Of a stretch of DNA of 26,840 nt, positions 1 to 8,191 are shown one piece after another. The position numbers and the translations under genes were made by a program. The DNA comes from CAYOHP01 sp964403795 [NCBI: uncultured bacterium]. Lineage in GTDB: Bacteria > Muiribacteriota > UBA6191 > CAZXTJ01. The notes beneath the pieces are model-generated. The model was not told the DNA's origin, did no database searches, and saw nothing but the letters and a program-made list of their open reading frames with translations. Positions within the stretch are counted from its first letter, which is position 1. Each line of letters begins with the position of its first letter. Where the stretch lies: contig CAYOHP010000094.1 in NCBI GenBank assembly GCA_964403795.1, positions 1-26,840 of the forward strand, in the 5' to 3' direction.

Positions 1-8
1 TCTGTGGG

Positions 9-36
9 AGCCGGGGGCGGGCAACCGCCCCCGGCT
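9..36. terminator. Perfect 12-bp hairpin with GCAA loop, downstream of the amidase gene
   Basis: Bases 9-20 and 25-36 are perfect reverse complements and enclose GCAA, a GNRA-type tetraloop when read on the + strand. It lies about 60 bases past the stop of the minus-strand amidase gene, so it may be that gene's transcription terminator, although no T-run follows on either strand. It could equally be a dispersed intergenic hairpin element. Bases 37-94 hold only a second, weak 5-bp stem (GCCCC-TT-GGGGC) and nothing else I recognise. Confidence 0.5.
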
Positions 37-94
37 ACCCGACAAGGCGTAGCCCGTCCGCGAGCGAGCCCCTTGGGGCGAGCTGCAGACGAAT

Positions 95-1060
95 TCAGTG
101 CGAGTCGATGTCGTGGGTGTCGAGCTCCTCGGGCTCGGGGGATCCGTCGGGGCGGTAGGCGTAGGTGGGCTGGTAGCCGTTCTCCCAGAGCGCCATCTGG
201 GTGCCGAAGGCTTCCACGGTCCGGCCCGGGCAGACCTTGCTCCCGTGGCCGTCCTTGCGCTTCTCGATCCCGTGGGGACGGTTCCGTCCCTGGGTGGCGG
301 GATAGGCCTGGTTCAGGGCCTGGAGCAGGGCCACCAGGGAGGCCTTCATCGGGGCGAAGTCCGGCCCGTTGAAGTCGGACTCGGAGAAGCTCCCCACCAG
401 GCAGATCCCGATCCGGCCGGCGTTCTTCCCGGAGTGGGCCCCCAGGATCCCCACCGGGCGTCCCTCGTAGATGGTGCCGTCCTGCTTGATCAGGAAGTGG
501 TAGGCGATGTCGGCCCAGCCCTTGGTCTGGATGTGGTAGTCGCGGATCACCTCGATGCGCTGGCTGGCCGGCGCCGCGCTGTGATGGATGGTGATCGTCT
601 CCGGGGCCCGGTCCCGCTCCCAGCGACTGGTAGGAGGGTTCTGGTCCCATTGGTTGCGGGCCAGGAAGCGCACCGACGACGGCAGGTTCAGGGTGCCGCC
701 GGTGGTAGCCACCGGGCTGGTGCTCCCGGGAGGTCCCATCGGGGGCGGCTTGGGGACCTGGTCGAAGTTGGGGATGCCGCCGTTGGGGGCGGTGGATCCG
801 GGGACTCCGACCGCGCTCGAGGGTGGCACGCCTCCCGGGATCATGGGCCCGCCCGGGGGGGAGGGCTGCATCGGGGGCATGGGCGATCGGGCCGCGGCGG
901 CCATCCCCAGCATCATCGCCGCCACCTGCATGAAGGTGGCGAGCTGCTGGCACCCGGTCGTGGGGACCAGGGAGGAACCGAGCCCCAGGAGCATCCAGCG
1001 CCGGGTGCCGCGTCGCCGCTTGCGGGGGGACACCGGGACCGACCTCAAGGAAACCTGCAC
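95..1060 (-). CDS. Exported zinc N-acetylmuramoyl-L-alanine amidase (Amidase_2/PGRP fold)
   Basis: Probable peptidoglycan amidase cleaving the MurNAc-L-Ala bond outside the cytoplasm. The GTG at 1060 is chosen because GAGAGG lies just upstream and it gives 321 residues beginning with an Arg/Lys-rich stretch (residues ~14-22), a hydrophobic core and a Cys at 37. That looks like a lipoprotein signal, but the residues before the Cys (TTG) are not a classical lipobox. A Pro/Gly/Met-rich linker (~55-130) follows. The catalytic domain spans ~135-300: an IHHSA motif (His159-160), a conserved Tyr/Trp region (175-190), GAHSG (His209), and HGSKVCPG with Cys277. His272 or His263 should be the remaining zinc ligand; the spacing to the Cys differs from the usual HRD...CPG. 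It is transcribed divergently from the GT-C gene. The family assignment is firm; the lipoprotein state is inferred. Confidence 0.85.
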   Translation of the reverse strand: MQVSLRSVPVSPRKRRRGTRRWMLLGLGSSLVPTTGCQQLATFMQVAAMMLGMAAAARSPMPPMQPSPPGGPMIPGGVPPSSAVGVPGSTAPNGGIPNFDQVPKPPPMGPPGSTSPVATTGGTLNLPSSVRFLARNQWDQNPPTSRWERDRAPETITIHHSAAPASQRIEVIRDYHIQTKGWADIAYHFLIKQDGTIYEGRPVGILGAHSGKNAGRIGICLVGSFSESDFNGPDFAPMKASLVALLQALNQAYPATQGRNRPHGIEKRKDGHGSKVCPGRTVEAFGTQMALWENGYQPTYAYRPDGSPEPEELDTHDIDSH

Positions 1061-1129
1061 GCGAGTCGTCCTCTCGGGGGCCGTGGTCCGCTTCCGTCGG
1101 ACATTTCCGAGCAACATCCGCGCCACTTC

Positions 1130-1152
1130 GATACGAAAGTGAAACCCGTATC
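1130..1152. promoter_or_regulatory. Inverted repeat GATACG-N11-CGTATC in the divergent amidase/GT-C region
   Basis: GATACG at 1130-1135 and CGTATC at 1147-1152 are perfect 6-bp arms around an A-rich 11-base spacer, in an unusually AT-rich patch of this GC-rich sequence. The same hexamer GATACG recurs at 1303-1308, inside the putative -10 of the GT-C gene. The 256-base region between the two start codons holds no gene. An operator for a dimeric regulator is possible but unproven. Confidence 0.3.
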
Positions 1153-1304
1153 CGGAGCGGGAGAGGTCGACAGCGACCGGGTCCCGTCGTGTGCTCCACG
1201 CCTCGCATGTGAGATTCGGGAGACCCCGGAGACGTCCTGTGGCGCAGGCCCGAGCCGGGTGTCCTCCACCCGGAAATCCCCACCGGCCCCTCCGGACGGG
1301 ACGA

Positions 1305-1310
1305 TACGAT
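1305..1310 (+). promoter_or_regulatory. -10 element TACGAT of a likely leaderless promoter
   Basis: TACGAT ends 7 bases before the ATG at 1317, so a normal start site would coincide with the A of the start codon. There is no Shine-Dalgarno sequence (CTGCCC precedes the ATG). No good -35 is visible 16-18 bases upstream. This fits a leaderless mRNA. Confidence 0.5.
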
Positions 1311-1316
1311 CTGCCC

Positions 1317-3371
1317 ATGCCCGACCTCCTCGCCGTGCCCGCCGCCGCCGCCCTCGCCCTCGGGCTGCTGGTGGCGGGCTCCCGCCTGGTGGCGCCGGCG
1401 CTCTGCCCTGGGCAGGGTCCGGCCTACCGGGGAGCGGCCCGCCTGGCCGGGGCCCACGCGCTGGCGGTGCTCCTCTTCCAGGTCCTGGCTCCGGCCCGGA
1501 GCTTCGCCCTGGCTCCGGTCCTCCTCTGTCTGGCGTCCATGGTCCTTGCCGGCCGGGCCCGGGACGGCCGCCTGTTCCCGGCCGACCTCGCCGAGGACCT
1601 GGCCTCCCTGGCGCACCGCCTACGGGAGGCGGCGGCCGGACCCTGGGGCGGCCCGATCGTGGCCGCCTCGGCCCTGCTCGCGGTCGCCGCGCTCCGGGCC
1701 CTGCTGGCGCCTCCCCTCGCCTGGGACGCTCTCACCTACCACCTGGTGATCGCGGGCCTGGTGGTCCAGGGGCGCCTGCCGAGCGATCTCCCCGCCCCCG
1801 GGAGCTGGAGCTACTACCGGGAGTTCCCGTGGGGCGCCGAGGCCTACTCGGCCTTCGCCCTGCTCCCGGCCAACGGCGATCTGCTGGTCGGCCTGACCTC
1901 GTTCCCGGCCTGGCTCTGGCTCGTGACCTCGGCGGTCGCGCTGGCGTCGGCCGCGGGCTCGGGCATCCCGCTGGCGATCGGGCTCGCGGTCGGCTTCCTT
2001 CCCACCGTCTCCTCCCACCTGACGATCGCCTACGCCGACCTCCCCGCCCTGGCGGCCGGGGTGTTCGCCGCCGCCTGCCTGGTGCCACGCGATCCGCCCG
2101 GAGCCACCGGACGCGAGCCCCTGCTGGCCGGTCTGGCGCTCGGGATCCTGGCCGTCTCCAAGCCGACCGGTCCGGCCGTGGCCCTGGTCGCGGGCCTCCC
2201 GCTCCTTACCCGTCCTCCCCGGGTGGTGGCCGGGGCCCTGGCGGCCTTCGTCCTGGTGGCGGCTCCCGATCTCGCCCGCAGCCTCTGGGTCGGCGGATCG
2301 CCGATCCACCCGGTCCCGGTCGAGTTCGGGGGAAGGCGGCCAGCCGCGGGCCATGCCGCGTTCCGGGAGAGCCTGGCAGCGGCCAACGCCCGGGCCGGGG
2401 AGGTCTACCCCACCCTGGGGAGCGAACTGCCGGTCTGGGGCAGCCTGTGCCTGCCCCGCCTGGGGGTCCCGGGGCCGCTCCTGCCGGTGGCTGCGTTCGC
2501 CGGGCTCCTGGGGCTCGGGAGTCTGGTCCGCCGGCGCGCCTGGACCCTGCTCGCGGTGCTCGGCGCCGGGGTCGCGGCCTGGCTGGTCCCCTACCTCATG
2601 CCGGCGGGGCGGGGCTACCGCCTGCTCTGGCCGGAGCTGAACTCCCGCCACCTGGTGGTCCCGATCGCCCTGGGCCTGGCTGCGGGCGGGGACCGGATCG
2701 GGCCCGGATTGCTCCGGGGGCTCACCGTGCTCGGCCTCTGGGTCGCCGGATTCACGTGGTGGCCGGGACCGATGCGGCCCCTGGGGGCCGGTCCGGTGGC
2801 AGTGCTGGTGGCGGCATTCGGGGTGGCCCGGTGGTCCTCGAGCGCACCCGGGGCCCGACCCGCCCCGGGACCGGGTGCCCGGCGCGGCCTGGGGTGGGTC
2901 CTCGGGGGCGCGTTGGCAGCCTTCCTCGCGGTGCCTTGGCTCTCGTCGCTCCGGCAGCAGGACCGGGAACTCCGCTGGCGGACCTGGCAGGAGTTGAAGC
3001 CGCTCCCCGAGGGACTCGCTGGCATGTTCGCGGGACTCGACGGGGAACCGGTCACGGTGGCCGTGACGGCCGGCCTGGAGAAGGACGGGCAGCACTGGTT
3101 CTGGTTCCCATGCTTCGGGAGCCGGCTCCGGAACCGGGTGGTCTACGTGCCGGTGGCGGAGGGGTACCGGGGGGAGTTCGAGCCGGTGCCGCCGGGAACG
3201 ATCGCCGATCGTGGGGTGTGGCTGGCGGGATTGCGGAGGGCGGGGGTCACCCGCCTGGCGATCCTGCCCGGGGAGACCCCCGAGGCGGGTTGGGTGCGGG
3301 AGCTGCCCGAGGTCTTCTCCGAGGTCCCGGGCAGTGGCGGCCGGCTCTTCGTCGTGACCCTGCCGAGGTGA
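1317..3371 (+). CDS. Multi-pass membrane protein, GT-C/family-39-like glycosyltransferase
   Basis: 684 residues, mostly Ala/Leu/Val/Gly-rich hydrophobic segments over roughly residues 5-560, then a more polar C-terminal part (~560-684) probably outside the membrane core. The key clue is the segment WDALTYHL (Asp137) after the first few helices. An acidic residue in the first extracytoplasmic loop followed by Tyr-His is typical of GT-C enzymes of the ArnT/PMT (GT39) type, which move sugars from polyprenyl-phosphate donors on the outer face of the membrane. The acceptor cannot be read from sequence. The start at 1317 fits the -10 element directly upstream; the same frame stays open further upstream, but that part is polar and Arg-rich and unlikely to be coding. 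It stands alone on its strand, about 195 bases before smc. The membrane nature is clear; the enzyme class is moderate. Confidence 0.6.
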   Translation: MPDLLAVPAAAALALGLLVAGSRLVAPALCPGQGPAYRGAARLAGAHALAVLLFQVLAPARSFALAPVLLCLASMVLAGRARDGRLFPADLAEDLASLAHRLREAAAGPWGGPIVAASALLAVAALRALLAPPLAWDALTYHLVIAGLVVQGRLPSDLPAPGSWSYYREFPWGAEAYSAFALLPANGDLLVGLTSFPAWLWLVTSAVALASAAGSGIPLAIGLAVGFLPTVSSHLTIAYADLPALAAGVFAAACLVPRDPPGATGREPLLAGLALGILAVSKPTGPAVALVAGLPLLTRPPRVVAGALAAFVLVAAPDLARSLWVGGSPIHPVPVEFGGRRPAAGHAAFRESLAAANARAGEVYPTLGSELPVWGSLCLPRLGVPGPLLPVAAFAGLLGLGSLVRRRAWTLLAVLGAGVAAWLVPYLMPAGRGYRLLWPELNSRHLVVPIALGLAAGGDRIGPGLLRGLTVLGLWVAGFTWWPGPMRPLGAGPVAVLVAAFGVARWSSSAPGARPAPGPGARRGLGWVLGGALAAFLAVPWLSSLRQQDRELRWRTWQELKPLPEGLAGMFAGLDGEPVTVAVTAGLEKDGQHWFWFPCFGSRLRNRVVYVPVAEGYRGEFEPVPPGTIADRGVWLAGLRRAGVTRLAILPGETPEAGWVRELPEVFSEVPGSGGRLFVVTLPR

Positions 3372-3436
3372 CCCTCCGGCAGGAGCCGGTCGGCAGGGCC
3401 GATCGTACGGGAAAGCGCGTGACAGAGGCTTTTCTG

Positions 3437-3466
3437 TTGACTCGCCCCCGGGGGGACCGGTAACTT
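3437..3466 (+). promoter_or_regulatory. Sigma-70-type promoter of smc operon (TTGACT-N18-TAACTT)
   Basis: TTGACT at 3437-3442 and TAACTT at 3461-3466 are separated by 18 bases. The start site would be near 3473, giving a leader of about 95 bases before the smc ATG. The spacer contains GCCCCCGGG, also found in the spacer of the promoter at 13422-13451. A weak inverted repeat, ACAGA-N6-TCTGT (3422-3437), abuts the -35. Confidence 0.6.
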
Positions 3467-3484
3467 TCGGCGTTCGGCCGCTCC

Positions 3485-3496
3485 GGAAGCGCTTCC
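3485..3496. promoter_or_regulatory. 12-base palindrome GGAAGCGCTTCC in the smc leader
   Basis: A perfect 12-base palindrome about 12 bases downstream of the predicted smc transcription start. It could be an operator or chance. The rest of 3372-3566 has no gene. Confidence 0.25.
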
Positions 3497-3566
3497 TGGC
3501 GCTCGCCCGGCGGTCGTTGGGGGTTGGCATCGGCTCGTCGGCCGACGCAGGGAGGATCGGGTTCGG

Positions 3567-6500
3567 ATGACCTCGGGCACCGGCGTGATGGTCCAGGAGC
3601 TCGTCCTCGAGAACTTCAAGAGCTTCGGGGTGAAGACCCGGATCCCGCTCCGGTCGGGCTTCACCACCATCTCGGGGCCCAACGGGTCCGGCAAGTCGAA
3701 CCTGCTCGACTCGCTGCTCTTCGTGCTCGGGCTCTCCTCCTCCAAGCAGCTCCGGGCCGAGCGGCTCCCCGACCTGATCACCAACCAGAAGGGCCGTACC
3801 TGGGCCCGGGTCGGTCTGGTCCTCCGGGTCCCCGACGCCGAGAGCGCCGGCGGCCACCGCTCGCTGGAGATCGCCCGCAAGATCCGGCTCACGCCCGCCG
3901 GATACACCTCGACCTACTACGTCGACGACAAGGTCGCTCCCCTGCAGAAGGTCCATGACCTCCTGAACGACCTGGGGATCGGCAGCCAGGGCGGCAACGT
4001 CGTCCTCCAGGGCGACGTGACCCGGATCATCACCATGAGCCCGCTCGACCGGCGCCGGGTGATCGACGAGCTCGCCGGGGTGGCCGAGTTCGACCGCAAG
4101 ATCGAGGCGGCCCAGGTCGAGATGTCCAAGGCCGAGCGCCACATGGAGGACTGCCGGCTGATCTCCGGCGAGCTCGAGACCCGGCTGGCGGCGCTCGCCA
4201 CCGAACGGGCGGCGGCGCTGCGGTTCCAGGCCCTGGAGGCGGATCGCAAGCGGGCCGAGGTCCAGCTGGTGCGGGCCGAGATCCGGGAGGTCGAACGCAA
4301 GGCCGAGGGCTTCGCCACCGATGCCGCCGAGCTCGCCGAGGGCGAGGCCAAGGCCGTCGAGGACCTGCCCCGGATCGAAGGGGCGATCGAGAAGGCCCGC
4401 ACCGCGCTCTCGGAGATCGAGGACGAACTCCGGCGCATGGGCGAGGGCGAGAAGCTCGAGAAGCTCCGGGAACTCGAGGAGCAGAAGGCTCGGTCGGCGG
4501 GACTCCGGGCCGAGGTCTCCCATGCCGAGGGCCTGCTCCGGGAAGGCGACCGGCGGGCCCGCTCGCTCCGGAGCGGGATCGAGAAGGCCGAGGTCGAGAA
4601 GGCCGAGGCCCTGAAGATCGCGGTCGAGGCCCGGGCCGAGGCGGCCCGCGAGGCCCGCCGGGCCGAGGACGCCCGCCACTCCATCGAGGAGCGCCGGAGC
4701 GCCATGGACCGGCTGGCCTCGGCCAGCAAGGCCAAGATCGAGGAGCTCCACCAGGCCAAGGACCAGCGCCGCAACCTCGAGGTCGAGCTCGAGTCGGCCC
4801 GGGTCAAGGCCCGGAGCGCCCTCGAAGGGCGCGATCGGGTGGGGGCCCGGCTCGCCGAGGTCGACAAGGAACTCGACGAGCTGGCCAACCGCCTGAAGGG
4901 CATCCACGAGCTGGTCGAGGACGCCGACACCACCCGGAGCGATCTCGACAAGCGGGTCCATGACGCCCACGAGCTGGTCTCGGCCTTGAAGCACCGGCGC
5001 CAGGAAATCCATGAACGCCGGAGCCGGATCGAGGACGAGATCCGCCCCCTGATCAAGGAGATCGGGGCCGCCGAGGCCCAGAGCCGGACCAGCGGCGAGG
5101 CGGTGGCCCTCTCGATCCTCCGGAGCGAGGGCGTCGCCGGGGTGATCGGGGACGTCCAGTCGCTGCTGCGCTTCCCCTCCGACCTGGGTGGCGCCATCGA
5201 GGCCGCGGCCGGGGGACGGCTCCGCAACCTGGTGGTGGTCGACGACGCCGCGGCCGCCGAGTGCATCCGGGTGCTCCGGAACAAGAAGGGGCCCCGGACC
5301 ACCTTCCTCCCGCTCAACAAGATCCGTGGCACCCAGGTGACCCGGTTCGTGGAGGACCCGGGCCTCGAGTCCTACCTGATCCAGAAGATCCAGTTCGACG
5401 AGAAGTACCTCTCGGCCATGGAGTACGTGTTCGGGGCCACCGTGCTGGCCTCCGACCTCGAATCGGCCCGCCGCTACCTGGGCCGGTACCGGCTGGTCAC
5501 CCGGGACGGCGACCTGCTCGAGACCTCGGGCGCCATGACCGGCGGCGGCAACCAGAAGCTGAAACTCGGGGGCGGGAACCTCACCCATCTGCGGGCCCAG
5601 CTCACCTCCCGGGAGACCGAGCTGCGCCGGCTGCAGGACGAGATGGCCACCGTCGAGAAGCGGATCCACGAGGCCGAGGAAGGGCGCGACCGGGCCCGCC
5701 AGTCGCTCTCCGATCTCGATCGCGATCTGGCCCGCGACCGCAAGGACCGGGAAGGCCTGCTCGACGCCCGGGTGAAGCAGAAGCGCCGCCGGGACGAGCT
5801 GGCCGCCGAGGCCGCCGAGCACCAGGCCGCCCTGGAAGCCGCCACCCGGGTGCAGGGCCGGCTGGAGGGCGAACTGGCGGTGCTGGCCGCAGCCCTGTCC
5901 GGACTCGAGGCGGAACTCGGCGGGGGCGAGGCTGCCCGCCTGGCCTCCGAGACCGAGGAACTGGGTCTGGTGGCCGAGCGCCACCGCGAGGAGGCGCGCC
6001 GGCTCGAGGAGGAGGCCCGCCGCAAGGACCTCGAGGCCTCCTACCTGGCGAAGTCGCTGGAAGGCTGGTCCCAGGAACTCTCCGAGGTCCGCGGTCGCGA
6101 GGAGGAGCTCGCCCGGCGGGTCGAAGACGGTCGCAAGGAGGCCGCCACCCTCGAAGAGCGGGTCCGGGTCCTCTCCGAGGAGCTGCAGGGGCTGACCGGC
6201 GAGATCGAACGGCTCAGGGCCGAGCGCGAGAAGCGCGGCAAGCACCTCGAGGCCATGTTCGCGCGGCGCTCCCAGGTGGAGGCCCGGATCGCGGTGGCCC
6301 GCGAACAGCTGGCCGCAGTGCGGCTCCGGATCTCGGAACTCGAGGCGGTGCGTACCGAGCTGGCTCGCCGGCTCTCCGAGATGGGCGAGCTGCCGGCCGA
6401 TCTGGGCGAGCCTCCCTCGCTGGTGGCGGCCCGCCGGGAACTGGACCGGGTCACGCAGGAGCTCCGCGAGCTCGGGCCCGTGAACCTCCTGGCCGTCGAG

Positions 6501-7166
6501 CAGTACCAGGAGCTGGAGGCCCGACGGGGCGAGCTGCTGGCCCGGCTGGCGGTGCTCGAGGCCGAGAAGGCCGAGCTCTTGGCCCGGATCTCCAAGTTCG
6601 GGGACCTGAAGCGCTCCGCCTTCCTGGAGGCCTTCCACGCCGTCGACGCCAATTTCCGCACCATCTACGGCGAGCTCAGCGAAGGGGCCGGCGAACTCGA
6701 GCTCGAGAAGGCCGAGGACCCGTTCGCGGGCGGCCTGACCTTGAAGGCCCAGCCCCGGCACAAGAACATGGAGCGGCTCGAGGCACTCTCGGGCGGCGAG
6801 AAGTCGCTGGCGGCGCTGGCCTTCATCTTCTCGCTCCAGGGCTACCGCCCGGCCCCGTTCTACGTGTTCGACGAGGTCGACATGTTCCTCGACGGCCGCA
6901 ATACCGAGCGACTCGCCGACATGATCCAGCGACGTGCCCAGGGGACCCAGTTCCTGGTGGTCTCGCTCCGCAAGGCGATGCTCAAGCGCTCCTGCCGCAC
7001 CATCGGGGTCACCCCCGGTCCCGGCGGGTTCACCCGGGTCACCGGGATCGAACACGAGATCATGGCGGCGGCGGAGGCCGACGGGACCGGCAGCCCGGCG
7101 TCGGCGACCTCCGGCGGCTCCGGCGGGATCGCCGACGAGGCGCCCCGGCAGGCGGCCAACGCATGA
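3567..7166 (+). CDS. smc: Chromosome segregation protein SMC (archaeal/cyanobacterial-type)
   Basis: ATPase core of the SMC-ScpAB condensin, which extrudes and organises chromosomal DNA. 1199 residues, a normal length. Domains in order: N-terminal ABC half with Walker A GPNGSGKS (37-44); long charged coiled coil to ~510; hinge ~520-660 (IGDVQSLL..., ending near MTGGG); returning coiled coil to ~1030; C-terminal ABC half with signature LSGGEKSL (~1073) and Walker B FYVFDEVDMFLD (~1099-1110). The D-loop/switch region (VVSLRKAML, then RTIGVT) and the N-terminal GLSSSKQLRAERLPDL look like the TIGR02169-type SMC of cyanobacteria and archaea, by memory rather than alignment. GGAGG at 3551-3555 supports the ATG at 3567; an ATG at 3588 is an alternative. 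Its stop overlaps the scpA start (ATGA, 7163-7166), implying coupled translation of the complex. Confidence 0.97.
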   Translation: MTSGTGVMVQELVLENFKSFGVKTRIPLRSGFTTISGPNGSGKSNLLDSLLFVLGLSSSKQLRAERLPDLITNQKGRTWARVGLVLRVPDAESAGGHRSLEIARKIRLTPAGYTSTYYVDDKVAPLQKVHDLLNDLGIGSQGGNVVLQGDVTRIITMSPLDRRRVIDELAGVAEFDRKIEAAQVEMSKAERHMEDCRLISGELETRLAALATERAAALRFQALEADRKRAEVQLVRAEIREVERKAEGFATDAAELAEGEAKAVEDLPRIEGAIEKARTALSEIEDELRRMGEGEKLEKLRELEEQKARSAGLRAEVSHAEGLLREGDRRARSLRSGIEKAEVEKAEALKIAVEARAEAAREARRAEDARHSIEERRSAMDRLASASKAKIEELHQAKDQRRNLEVELESARVKARSALEGRDRVGARLAEVDKELDELANRLKGIHELVEDADTTRSDLDKRVHDAHELVSALKHRRQEIHERRSRIEDEIRPLIKEIGAAEAQSRTSGEAVALSILRSEGVAGVIGDVQSLLRFPSDLGGAIEAAAGGRLRNLVVVDDAAAAECIRVLRNKKGPRTTFLPLNKIRGTQVTRFVEDPGLESYLIQKIQFDEKYLSAMEYVFGATVLASDLESARRYLGRYRLVTRDGDLLETSGAMTGGGNQKLKLGGGNLTHLRAQLTSRETELRRLQDEMATVEKRIHEAEEGRDRARQSLSDLDRDLARDRKDREGLLDARVKQKRRRDELAAEAAEHQAALEAATRVQGRLEGELAVLAAALSGLEAELGGGEAARLASETEELGLVAERHREEARRLEEEARRKDLEASYLAKSLEGWSQELSEVRGREEELARRVEDGRKEAATLEERVRVLSEELQGLTGEIERLRAEREKRGKHLEAMFARRSQVEARIAVAREQLAAVRLRISELEAVRTELARRLSEMGELPADLGEPPSLVAARRELDRVTQELRELGPVNLLAVEQYQELEARRGELLARLAVLEAEKAELLARISKFGDLKRSAFLEAFHAVDANFRTIYGELSEGAGELELEKAEDPFAGGLTLKAQPRHKNMERLEALSGGEKSLAALAFIFSLQGYRPAPFYVFDEVDMFLDGRNTERLADMIQRRAQGTQFLVVSLRKAMLKRSCRTIGVTPGPGGFTRVTGIEHEIMAAAEADGTGSPASATSGGSGGIADEAPRQAANA

Positions 7167-8191
7167 GCCGGGAGCCGGGGACGGGGCCGGTGCTCCGGGT
7201 CGTCGGTGCCGATTTCGAGGCGCCCGAAACCCTGATCGAGGAAGCGGTCGAGACGGCCGAGGATGCGTCGCTGCACTGGTCCGATCTGGTCGAGGGCAGG
7301 GGGCCGCGGGACCGGGCGCTCGAGCTGCTGGTCGACATGGTGCGGGGAGGGACCGTCGATCCCTGGGACGTCGATCTGAGGCTGGTCGTCGACCGGTATC
7401 TCGAGGCGATCGAGGCGATGGGCCCCGGAGATCTCCCGAAGTCGGGCCGACTGCTCTTCTTCGCCTCGGTCTTGGTCCGGATGAAGGCCCAGCTGCTGGC
7501 CGGCCAGGGAGCCTCGCTGGTGGCCGAGCCGCTCGCCGAGGACGCCGGGGACATGGGGAGCGAGGACTGGCTCCCCGAGGAGATCGACGACGACGAGGCC
7601 TCGGCGGCGCTGTTCCGCTCGCCCCGGCGGGGTGCCGGCGAGATCGTGCTCTTCCCCCGGGAACGCAGCGTGAAGAGCCGGCCGCTCACGGTGCGGGACC
7701 TCCTCGACGCCCTGGAGCGGGCCGAGGCCCATGAGCGGAAGATGGAGGCCGAGAGGGCCCGCAAGAACCGCAAGAACGTGGTGCCCTTCAAGAACGTCCG
7801 CGAGGCCATGGCGACCGTCCACCAGGACGATTTCGAGACCGACGTGCGGACCGCCAAGGCCCTCCTGGACCAGGCCTTGGCCCTGGCCGGCGAGGCCGAC
7901 CTCCGGATCTTCGAGGGCAGCCTGGACCGGATCTCCGGCTACCTCTCGCTCCTGTTCCTGGCGGCCAAGGGCGAGGTCGAGCTGCGCCAACCCGAGTTCT
8001 ACGGCGAGGTGCGGATCGTGCGCGGCGATCCCGCCGGCCTGGCGGCCGGGGCCGAGCCCCGGGACCGTTACCTCCCGGTGAAGCGGCCCAGGAAGGCGAA
8101 GGCCGCCGAGGTCCCGGGGACGGACCCCGGGGCTCCCCATGACACCCCTCCCGCCACCGTTCCCGATGCCACCGACGAGGAGACCCCGTGA
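7163..8191 (+). CDS. scpA: Segregation and condensation protein A (kleisin)
   Basis: 342-residue kleisin that bridges the two SMC heads and binds ScpB. Starts in the ATGA overlap with smc. The N-terminal SMC-neck-binding region shows LELLVDMV (~54-60) and DPWDV (66-70), then SGRLLFFASVLVRMKAQLL (~94-112), the characteristic helices of ScpA. The middle (~120-160) is acidic. The C-terminal winged helix (~255-305) includes ISGYLSLLFLAAKGEVELRQ and FYGEVRI, the expected kleisin C-terminal signature that binds the SMC cap. A Pro/Asp-rich tail follows. The wording DPWDV plus FASVLV resembles cyanobacterial ScpA more than Firmicute ScpA. It overlaps scpB by four bases (GTGA, 8188-8191). Confidence 0.93.
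   Translation: MSREPGTGPVLRVVGADFEAPETLIEEAVETAEDASLHWSDLVEGRGPRDRALELLVDMVRGGTVDPWDVDLRLVVDRYLEAIEAMGPGDLPKSGRLLFFASVLVRMKAQLLAGQGASLVAEPLAEDAGDMGSEDWLPEEIDDDEASAALFRSPRRGAGEIVLFPRERSVKSRPLTVRDLLDALERAEAHERKMEAERARKNRKNVVPFKNVREAMATVHQDDFETDVRTAKALLDQALALAGEADLRIFEGSLDRISGYLSLLFLAAKGEVELRQPEFYGEVRIVRGDPAGLAAGAEPRDRYLPVKRPRKAKAAEVPGTDPGAPHDTPPATVPDATDEETP

Noticed and set aside
98-3463. 1121-codon plus-strand frame crossing the amidase and GT-C genes
   Set aside because: It runs antisense through a recognisable amidase and out of frame through the membrane protein; Arg/Pro/Gly-rich without motifs.
3372-3566. Looked for a parS-type site or RNA gene upstream of smc
   Set aside because: No sequence close to the parS consensus and no tRNA-like or conserved RNA fold; only a promoter and a 12-base palindrome are visible.
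1620-7055. 1811-codon open frame on the minus strand opposite the GT-C gene and smc
   Set aside because: It is a shadow of strong GC codon bias in the genes beneath it. The translation is Leu/Glu/Gly/Pro-rich low-complexity with no domain, and smc on the other strand is unmistakable.
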